Shown here piece by piece: positions 58,302-64,000 of a stretch of 64,000 bases of DNA. The stretch covers positions 1-64,000 of the forward strand of contig CABFPG010000008.1 in assembly GCA_902141825.1 (NCBI GenBank). The letters run 5' to 3'. The stretch's first letter is position 1. Each line of letters opens with the position of its first letter. Both the position numbers and the translations under genes were made by a program. The notes beneath the pieces were generated by a model, which saw only the letters and a program-made list of their open reading frames with translations, was not told where the DNA came from and ran no database searches. The stretch comes from Thalassocella blandensis. GTDB taxonomy: Bacteria > Pseudomonadota > Gammaproteobacteria > Pseudomonadales > Cellvibrionaceae.

Positions 58302-58538
58302 GTTCAACACTGAAAACCTTTAAGAGCTAAGTAGAACTACTCTGACGAGTGAATCCTTCTACCTTCCGAGCAGCCCTCAATATTCCTGCCTGCTATTAAA
58401 ATTTCTGGCGTAAAAATTCAGAAATCTAGCGCCCACTTAAGCAACTGCTATCTTTAAATTAAGCCAAGGGAACCTTTGACTTAACTTAGTGCAACACTGT
58501 TTAAGTTGTTGAGACAGCGACTCCGGATAGAATGAACA

Positions 58539-59507
58539 ATGAAAACCACCCTAGACCTATGGTACGAAGCCTGCAATGATTGGCATACAAATGAAGGAGT
58601 CAAAAACTGCTCTACCCACCCCATTCATTCGTGCCTCATAGAGGGACAGCATCATTTCATTCACGCCCCACATCTGCCGAACACTGATCCAGAGTATTTT
58701 TTCCAGCTTGAGCACTTTGCTGCAAGTCACAACATCAATCTGAAACCAGATCGTCGGTCACAGGCAGAAAATTCACATTCATGCAGACGAAAAAAGCTAC
58801 TTCCTATTATATTTTTAACACTCGGCGTTGCTATGGAATCCGTTTACGCCAAGCAGGCACCTCAACCGCAATACCACACTGGAGCGGAAGAAATTATCAT
58901 CAACACTCAGCAAGAGAAAATACTAAGCCTGAAAAACCTGACTGAAGATACTGCCGAGTCTCGTATTATCGAAAACATATTGCGAGACCACTATGTATCA
59001 CAAGCGGAAGATCCAGCGACTTTAGTTCGAGATTTGAAAAATCTGGCTCGTTATTACAGTCAACATCCTGAAGCAGCCAAACTGATAAACGCACTTTCCA
59101 TGTCAGACTGGGAGTTAAAATATGCACCCCACACCTTCCAAACTGATGTTTCCGGCACACGACTTAGCGTGAATAAAATCACGATTTATTTCGATCCCAG
59201 ATCCGGTGCAAAATTGAAGTTTTATAACAAATGCGCATCCAAGAAACCCTATTGTGTCGCCTCTCCTGCAGATGCACTTTTACATGAATTTTTACACGTT
59301 CATTCAATTATTAATGATATCAATCGATTTATTGCAGACGGGGGAATGGGTAGCCACATTTATCCTGCGGAACACGAGCGTCAAACCATACTAAAAGAAA
59401 ATGTGCTTTATAAAGCCATGAGCCAGCGAGATAAACAACCTCGCCCAATTCGAAGTGAGCATTCGGGCAGGCACGTACTTGTTTCGTGCGTTACCTGCCT
59501 CAAATAA
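58539..59507 (+). CDS. Membrane-anchored HExxH metalloprotease-like protein
   Basis: This is a 322-residue protein. Residues 1-84 are Cys/His-rich and soluble. A basic patch and one hydrophobic segment follow (about 85-104, LLPIIFLTLGVAMESVYA) that could be a membrane anchor or late signal. The C-terminal 215 residues contain LLHEFLHVHS, with the zinc motif His249-Glu250-x-x-His253, and a downstream PAEHERQ with possible third ligand or catalytic Glu. The pattern recalls M91/NleD-like or minigluzincin peptidases, but I cannot assign the family. It lies 237 bases after the TPR operon and is convergent with the T6SS effector island, so it could belong to either or be independent. Confidence 0.65.
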   Translation: MKTTLDLWYEACNDWHTNEGVKNCSTHPIHSCLIEGQHHFIHAPHLPNTDPEYFFQLEHFAASHNINLKPDRRSQAENSHSCRRKKLLPIIFLTLGVAMESVYAKQAPQPQYHTGAEEIIINTQQEKILSLKNLTEDTAESRIIENILRDHYVSQAEDPATLVRDLKNLARYYSQHPEAAKLINALSMSDWELKYAPHTFQTDVSGTRLSVNKITIYFDPRSGAKLKFYNKCASKKPYCVASPADALLHEFLHVHSIINDINRFIADGGMGSHIYPAEHERQTILKENVLYKAMSQRDKQPRPIRSEHSGRHVLVSCVTCLK

Positions 59508-59511
59508 AAAC

Positions 59512-60066
59512 CTATTGGTCAATATCACCCACAGACCAACCAGTCAATTTATCATCTGGATCATTATCCACCAGATACTGACAAACACTTTCATGAATAA
59601 TAATGGTTGGAGAATGCTCTTGTAGACGAAACAATAACGCGTCCTTCGCTTTATCCGCGTCAATAGCTAACTCTCGAAACCTGTAATGGCCAGGCATAAT
59701 TTCTGCGTAATCAGATTTTTCAAGATTAGCACACGAAATCAATCCCATCACATTCACGGCATAGTAATCCGGCCAAACATAGCCATCCACTTCACTCTTA
59801 ACTTCTGCCGGAAACACTTGAAGATTATCAACACCCGCACCCTGTAACAATTCAACAAATTGCTTTGACATTATCGGTACGCTGCTTCTTAGAAAATGTC
59901 TCAGCTCATCGCCTTTTTTAGCATTAGTAGAAAACACCATTGGCACCTGAACATCCATTGTTATCATGTCCCCGCGAATAAAACTAAGTTCAACAGGCAG
60001 ATCTTCAGGCTCATTTAAATATTTATCAGTTTCTAACTGATTATCATTGATTAATGTGAAGTACAT
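59512..60066 (-). CDS. Imm11/DUF1629-like immunity protein
   Basis: This is a 184-residue acidic cytosolic protein with no signal peptide. Its pattern matches the Imm11 (DUF1629, MXAN_0049) family: an N-terminal VELSFIRGDMITMDV strand pair, an LQGAGVDNLQVFPAEV segment near the middle, VNVMGLISCANLEKSDY, and a C-terminal DALLFRLQEHSPTIIIHESVCQYL. In Myxococcus, MXAN_0049 protects against the AHH nuclease MXAN_0050. The gene starts 24 bases after the AHH nuclease gene stops, the expected toxin-immunity order. It should bind and inhibit that toxin in the producing cell. Confidence 0.8.
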   Translation of the reverse strand: MYFTLINDNQLETDKYLNEPEDLPVELSFIRGDMITMDVQVPMVFSTNAKKGDELRHFLRSSVPIMSKQFVELLQGAGVDNLQVFPAEVKSEVDGYVWPDYYAVNVMGLISCANLEKSDYAEIMPGHYRFRELAIDADKAKDALLFRLQEHSPTIIIHESVCQYLVDNDPDDKLTGWSVGDIDQ

Positions 60067-60090
60067 TAAACCTCCTATATAACGTGTAAA

Positions 60091-60927
60091 TTACTTACGC
60101 TTGAAACGATTTTTGGCATTGGTAGCTTTAGCTGCTTCGTTATAATATCTTTTCGCGTATTTAGAAATAAAGTAAGGCCATTTTTTTACTGGTCCGGTTA
60201 AATCTTTTTTAATATCTTTAGACAAGCTGTCTAACCACTGGTTAACTTTGTAAGGCGGGACGAAAGGCTTTTTGGCTTTGCCATCGTTATCCACACAAAA
60301 AGGACATTCTTCACTTTTCATTACGACTCTGTCTTTGAGTTTTGACAGCTCTTCTTTTATCGCAGAAGGATAGTCTTGACCAACCGCATGCTCATGCCCA
60401 GTGTGACCGCCAATATGGACCTGTCCCTTGCCTGCGATCATGGCATGTTTCACAATTTCATATTTTTCATCTTCACTGCCGCTATAGTTTTCAGGGTAGG
60501 ACGGAAGGTAAACACCGTTGGCGGCATTGTTAATGGTATAACCAGTCTCCCCTTTGTAGTCTCCCGATTCGTTCGTCAGAATCTTTTCGAGTGCATGTCC
60601 TTTCATGATTTCATTACCAGAAATACAATGGTGAGCCTGATCACCATACCTGCCGTAATCTGGGTGAGAATAAATGGGGTCGGGGCTTGGCTGAGCTATA
60701 TCTGGGATTTGATTCGGGTATTTACCATCTTTTGGTTTGGCATTAGTTTGCTGAGCATAACCACATCGGGCAGGATTATTCATCGAATCCCTAAGGGCTT
60801 TACTGCTGTTTTTCGCGCCTTTCACAGTCTTCCAAGGATGGTCTTTTTCCTTCGCTGGACAAAAAGGACAGTCCTCACTATCAGGGTTCGCAATATGTAT
60901 AGCAATCTTTTCTTTCAACTCAGTCAT
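60091..60927 (-). CDS. AHH-family nuclease toxin, T6SS effector candidate
   Basis: The protein is 278 residues from the ATG at 60927, chosen because AAGGA lies 7 bases upstream; an upstream TTG frame has no site. The AHH motif of the HNH/Endo VII superfamily is at residues 98-100 (DQAHHCIS). It is followed by NAANGVYLPS and GGHTGHEHAVGQDY, which supply the other conserved Asn and His residues. Two CPFC motifs (residues 20-23 and 208-211) could bind zinc or form disulfides; they are unusual extras. There is no signal peptide, as expected for a T6SS cargo. It presumably degrades DNA or RNA in target cells. The DUF4150 PAAR-like gene upstream and the immunity gene downstream support this. Confidence 0.82.
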   Translation of the reverse strand: MTELKEKIAIHIANPDSEDCPFCPAKEKDHPWKTVKGAKNSSKALRDSMNNPARCGYAQQTNAKPKDGKYPNQIPDIAQPSPDPIYSHPDYGRYGDQAHHCISGNEIMKGHALEKILTNESGDYKGETGYTINNAANGVYLPSYPENYSGSEDEKYEIVKHAMIAGKGQVHIGGHTGHEHAVGQDYPSAIKEELSKLKDRVVMKSEECPFCVDNDGKAKKPFVPPYKVNQWLDSLSKDIKKDLTGPVKKWPYFISKYAKRYYNEAAKATNAKNRFKRK

Positions 60928-60981
60928 CTGACCATCCTTCCAGTTAAATCTGATCAATCTTCAAAATATAATGATCAGCCA

Positions 60982-62025
60982 TCAACACAAACATACTGCT
61001 GAACGGCGCCCCAAGTCTGACGAAGTACATACTAAGGCCGGTGCAATTTTTTCTGACAGGCTCAATTCATCCGCGGCATAGGCAACTAACACCGCTCCAC
61101 TTGCGGCTCCAACATCACCATAACAATCTGCAGGATGAAAATGCTCGAAATCTTCTGCAAAGTATTTTTTATTTCGAATCACCGCTACGCCATATTCTTT
61201 AGCAAAAAAATCCTCGCCATTCATTGCACTATACAACGCTGTGCATCCAGTACTATTTGCATTTTGCATAGCGCCAGCTACGGCTTGACTCAAAGCTTCA
61301 CCCATATAGGGGTGCTCACTGTACATGTGCCCCTCTTCGCGCGACATTCCTGGCTTGCAAATACGAATCGAATTACTCGCCAATTCTTGTTTGGGGGTCA
61401 GCATTAAAAAACAGGCACCCTCTGATACAGCAAATCCACGTTGCGAATTTTCCGCTAACACTCGACCCTCGCTATCCAGTACCGATAGTAGAGTAGGGTC
61501 CAAATAAGTGTCTAAGCCTCCTACCAGCACATAATCTTCATTAAAGCTCTCGAAAAATTTAAATGCTAAATCCAGCGCTTCTATAACCCCTGACCGCCCA
61601 GACGCAAAATAGCGCGTTCTCGCTAAATCAAGCTCAATTCCGGCCTGCGTCTGAATATACTTAATAATATTGCCATTGATAGACTTGACAGGACCGGGCA
61701 AGGTATCGGGTCCAGCCAAAAACAGCGGTAAAGGAGCTTCATGCTCGACTGCCCCAAGCACTTTTTGCAAAGCTGGCGCTGCAATTCGCGCTAGCCGCCT
61801 CTCGCGAGTAACAATACCCGGTGCAATCAAACTATCTTCTAATTTAGGTAATACTTCCGCGGGAATGTAGCACCCCTTCATGGGGTAATCGCGGCGGTTG
61901 AAATACCCAATATCGCCATAACGACTAACACCAGCACGAATAGCCGCGCTACATGTGCTTACGCTATCTCCAAGCGGCGTAAGTATGCCAACAGCCGCGA
62001 TATATAAATGAGAAAGGTTCGTCAT
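60982..62025 (-). CDS. Beta-ketoacyl-synthase-fold pseudoenzyme linked to the T6SS effector island
   Basis: The protein is 347 residues from the ATG at 62025 (a TTG 12 bases upstream is less likely). The start, LYIAAVGILTPLGDS, and the overall pattern are those of KAS I/II enzymes, but the active site is degenerate. Around residue 143, SGRSGV stands where KAS has ACTSGV, so the nucleophile Cys is Gly. The NAHGTGT His appears as Asn in SAMNGED, and the GHTLGAAG His as Asp in YGDVGAASG. Such KAS-like proteins occur beside DUF4150/TIGR02270 genes in T6SS effector loci, where their role is unknown. A chaperone or adaptor role for effector loading is my inference. It directly precedes the toxin gene (55 bases). 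Confidence 0.75.
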   Translation of the reverse strand: MTNLSHLYIAAVGILTPLGDSVSTCSAAIRAGVSRYGDIGYFNRRDYPMKGCYIPAEVLPKLEDSLIAPGIVTRERRLARIAAPALQKVLGAVEHEAPLPLFLAGPDTLPGPVKSINGNIIKYIQTQAGIELDLARTRYFASGRSGVIEALDLAFKFFESFNEDYVLVGGLDTYLDPTLLSVLDSEGRVLAENSQRGFAVSEGACFLMLTPKQELASNSIRICKPGMSREEGHMYSEHPYMGEALSQAVAGAMQNANSTGCTALYSAMNGEDFFAKEYGVAVIRNKKYFAEDFEHFHPADCYGDVGAASGAVLVAYAADELSLSEKIAPALVCTSSDLGRRSAVCLC

Positions 62026-62037
62026 ACAGAATATCAA

Positions 62038-62230
62038 CCTGATAATTTTTTATTTTTTGTCAAGACAAACGATGTCGTTTCCACAACCTGCCAATTAAAT
62101 AATACGAACTCTCAGGAAGAAACACATGAAAAAAACAGATGAAAGCTCTGCCTTTTTATACTCCAATAATTTATCGCCTATGTAGATCTATCACACACAC
62201 CTCACAATAGAAAGCGAGCGATAACAAAAC
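62038..62230. other. Spacer between TIGR02270 and KAS-like genes
   Basis: This 193-base AT-rich gap is the only long one in the effector island. It may hold a second promoter for the KAS-like, toxin and immunity genes. No repeat or hairpin stands out. Confidence 0.4.
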
Positions 62231-63472
62231 CTATTCGTGCGCACTCACCAGCTGCTTAACGCTTATCAGCTTTAACCCCCTATCGGCGATAGACAATTCC
62301 AGACTTGCCGCCGCGCGATGTCGTTGAAAGCCCGTGCGTAAGACCTCCTTGAGATGAAAAACGTCAATTTTTTTGCCAAGTAAATAACGTTGCCCCGGCG
62401 CAAACGTTTTGTGATATTTCTGCCAAAGAACTTTTAACTTCTCCACATTGGGCCAAGCTAAATTTTCGTCATCATCCAGCTCAACATCCTCATCTTCAAG
62501 ATCAGGTAAATCAGGCACTTCCAGATCGAGCTTGTTCGCCTCCAAATCGATGCCTGTAATCTGCGTAAATGCCTCACCGGCAACTCTCGCATACTCAGGC
62601 TGATCCATTACGTTGATCAGCCAGGGAATCACCTGAGGATCTCCCAGTGCCGCAGCACCTTTAATAGCGAAGCGAACGGTTTCTGGCTGACCGGCCAATG
62701 AGGAAATAGCGGCTTTCGCCTGATCATGAGGCGCCGCTCGAAAAAATAACTGTATCGCCTTGTCACAAAGAGAATCGTCTGGATTAATATAATCCAACAA
62801 ATCGCCAACTACGGCCTTGTTTCCGAGCAATATTGCTGACCAGCGGGACCAGAATTTAATAGCACCCTCTTCTGCATCCATTGCACTGTTTAACGCGGGC
62901 ATCAAATCCGAGCGCTTTAACTCACCAATCAATCGCAGACAACGAGCATGCAAATCCGTATGCTGCAAACAATCTTCCCGCTGCAGCATTGACAACAACA
63001 ACTCACCCGGATCACGCCGCTGAAGACTGCACACCAGAATGGCAAGAAATTTGTGTTCCAAATCTTTACTGCGAATAAAACGCTGTAACCACGGATCACT
63101 TAATTTTCCAGGCATCCATACCAGCGCAGATGCAAGACCTTTTAAGTTTTCAACCGAGCTTACGCCCACCTCTACAACTTGTTGTATTTTTAATGCATCA
63201 AGACTTCGAAATGCGACCATCGCCGCAGTAAATACCTCACCAGGCTCTTCAAGTGCTAACGCAGACTCACAAACCGTCCAGACATCATCCGGAGAGATAT
63301 ATAGACCGTTTAATTGCTGATTAATACGACCTTCCAATTCGTTCAAATCTTGTTGGTCATAGTGCGGCTGCTTTACCGCAATAGAGCGCAGCAACCATAA
63401 AAAAGAAGCGTCGTCCACATACCGTTCAAAAATTTCACGAAATGCAAATACTTTTGCTGCAGTATTACTCAT
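62231..63472 (-). CDS. TIGR02270-family HEAT-repeat protein
   Basis: The 413-residue cytosolic protein is built of alpha-helical HEAT-like repeats, visible as helix pairs such as HARCLRLIGELKRSDLMPALNSA (in parts), KAAISSLAGQPETVRFAIKGAAALGDPQVIPWLINVM, and AGEAFTQITGIDLE. An acidic DLEDEDVELDDDE linker follows, and a C-terminal RYLLGKKIDV and AASLELSIADRG segment. This matches TIGR02270, a family found next to DUF4150/DUF2169 T6SS genes. It is probably an adaptor for effector or tip assembly. It starts 9 bases before the end of the PAAR gene's neighbourhood and is co-transcribed with it. Confidence 0.8.
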   Translation of the reverse strand: MSNTAAKVFAFREIFERYVDDASFLWLLRSIAVKQPHYDQQDLNELEGRINQQLNGLYISPDDVWTVCESALALEEPGEVFTAAMVAFRSLDALKIQQVVEVGVSSVENLKGLASALVWMPGKLSDPWLQRFIRSKDLEHKFLAILVCSLQRRDPGELLLSMLQREDCLQHTDLHARCLRLIGELKRSDLMPALNSAMDAEEGAIKFWSRWSAILLGNKAVVGDLLDYINPDDSLCDKAIQLFFRAAPHDQAKAAISSLAGQPETVRFAIKGAAALGDPQVIPWLINVMDQPEYARVAGEAFTQITGIDLEANKLDLEVPDLPDLEDEDVELDDDENLAWPNVEKLKVLWQKYHKTFAPGQRYLLGKKIDVFHLKEVLRTGFQRHRAAASLELSIADRGLKLISVKQLVSAHE

Positions 63473-63481
63473 GCAACACTA

Positions 63482-63862
63482 TCACCCCATTATATTTTTT
63501 TTATTATGAAATAAAGGGTCTCCCATACGACAAGCATTTTTGCCTTCGAACTTAACATCAAAAGAATACATCATAAACTCACATTCTCCTTTTGTTTTAC
63601 CGCTCACAATGCCTTTTTGCACACCTGCTTCATCGCCAGTACTGGTGGAATAAACCGCTTTTTTCACCATAGGCATCTTTTTATCTGTTTTTACAGATTT
63701 AGGCCCTTTAGATGTATCCGAAGCTTTTCCGATATTTGGGTAAGGAATTGGCACGACAGCGGTACCTACGGGTGTTTTACACACATCAGGGAAAACGGGG
63801 CTCATTCCACCACTTCCTTTGTGAGCAATACCACGAGAATTAGCAAATGTTGTTTGTCCCAT
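63482..63862 (-). CDS. DUF4150 PAAR-like T6SS tip protein
   Basis: The 126-residue protein has a cone-like DUF4150/PAAR-like fold: ANSRGIAHKGSGGMS, FPDVCKTPVGTAVVPIPYPNIG (in parts), a Lys-rich centre, and a C-terminal CEFMMYSFDVKFEGKNACRMGDPLFHN with the conserved Cys and RMGDP. PAAR proteins cap the VgrG spike and carry effectors. It is the first recognisable gene of the minus-strand effector island, followed by TIGR02270, the KAS-like protein, the AHH toxin and immunity. The VgrG that should bind it is not in the window and may lie just past the right edge. Confidence 0.9.
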   Translation of the reverse strand: MGQTTFANSRGIAHKGSGGMSPVFPDVCKTPVGTAVVPIPYPNIGKASDTSKGPKSVKTDKKMPMVKKAVYSTSTGDEAGVQKGIVSGKTKGECEFMMYSFDVKFEGKNACRMGDPLFHNKKNIMG

Positions 63863-64000
63863 ATTAAAAATCTCTCGTAAAATTTAACTTACCGCAACTA
63901 ACGAATCAGAGTTATCAAAACGTCATCGACTTTCCTTGCATTCTTATCGGCAATAAATGCCGATCGCCAAACAAGAGAAACCGTTAAGTCATTGGGCTCC
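63863..64000. other. Right edge, no gene resolved
   Basis: This is 138 bases upstream of the PAAR-like gene. It may contain a promoter or the end of an upstream minus-strand gene. Too little sequence is present to decide. Confidence 0.4.

Noticed and set aside
1-64000. Mobile element, prophage or tRNA-linked island boundaries for the T6SS
   Set aside because: I saw no integrase, transposase, tRNA gene or long terminal direct repeat, and the base composition looked uniform by eye.

Overview
The window looks like a chromosomal segment of a free-living, polysaccharide-degrading marine gammaproteobacterium, most like the Cellvibrionaceae (Saccharophagus/Teredinibacter type). This is an inference from gene content: lipoproteins with Thr-Pro linkers, a GH16 laminarinase-like enzyme, SstT, a YdbH-YnbE-YdbL operon, and an imp-type type VI secretion system (T6SS). 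No rRNA, tRNA, IS element, phage or CRISPR array was seen.

Layout. 0.4-7.3 kb: a surface lipoprotein, an anchored protein of unknown function, a secreted lipase-like hydrolase and the Na+/Ser-Thr symporter SstT. 7.5-16.5 kb: five glycosyltransferases, an STN-domain protein and a collagen-like lipoprotein. Two of the glycosyltransferases are convergent paralogues, and each has a short tandem DNA repeat array upstream. 16.9-23.2 kb: a PrsW-like membrane protease, the GH16 lipoprotein, and ydbH-ynbE-ydbL. 23.3-26.3 kb, minus strand: ExbB/TolQ, two ExbD/TolR and an AgmX/TonB-like protein, with a small protein upstream.

26.4-52.3 kb: a nearly complete T6SS in two divergent operons around a 1.1-kb repeat-bearing intergenic region. 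The minus operon reads fha-tssJ-tssK-tssL-tssM-tagF-pppA-ppkA. The plus operon reads tssA-tssB-tssC-impD(tssC2)-tssE-tssF-tssG-clpV. No hcp or vgrG lies in the window. The threonine-phosphorylation branch (kinase, phosphatase, FHA protein) is complete. Its kinase carries an array of D-x-T-x-[IFV]-x-P motifs that also occur at the TssL N-terminus and in the kinase's own activation loop.

52.9-59.5 kb: three TPR proteins, a small exported protein and a membrane-anchored HExxH metalloprotease. With the ExbB/ExbD/AgmX block these resemble the core of Agl-Glt (gliding-type) trans-envelope machines, here split on either side of the T6SS. 59.5-63.9 kb, minus strand: a T6SS effector island with a DUF4150 PAAR-like tip, a TIGR02270 HEAT-repeat protein, a beta-ketoacyl-synthase-fold protein that appears to have lost its catalytic triad, an AHH nuclease toxin and an Imm11/DUF1629-type immunity protein.

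Many intergenic regions carry short tandem repeats (units of 8, 11, 14 and 17 bp, with 14 bp recurring). This is an unusual texture that the gene annotation does not explain.
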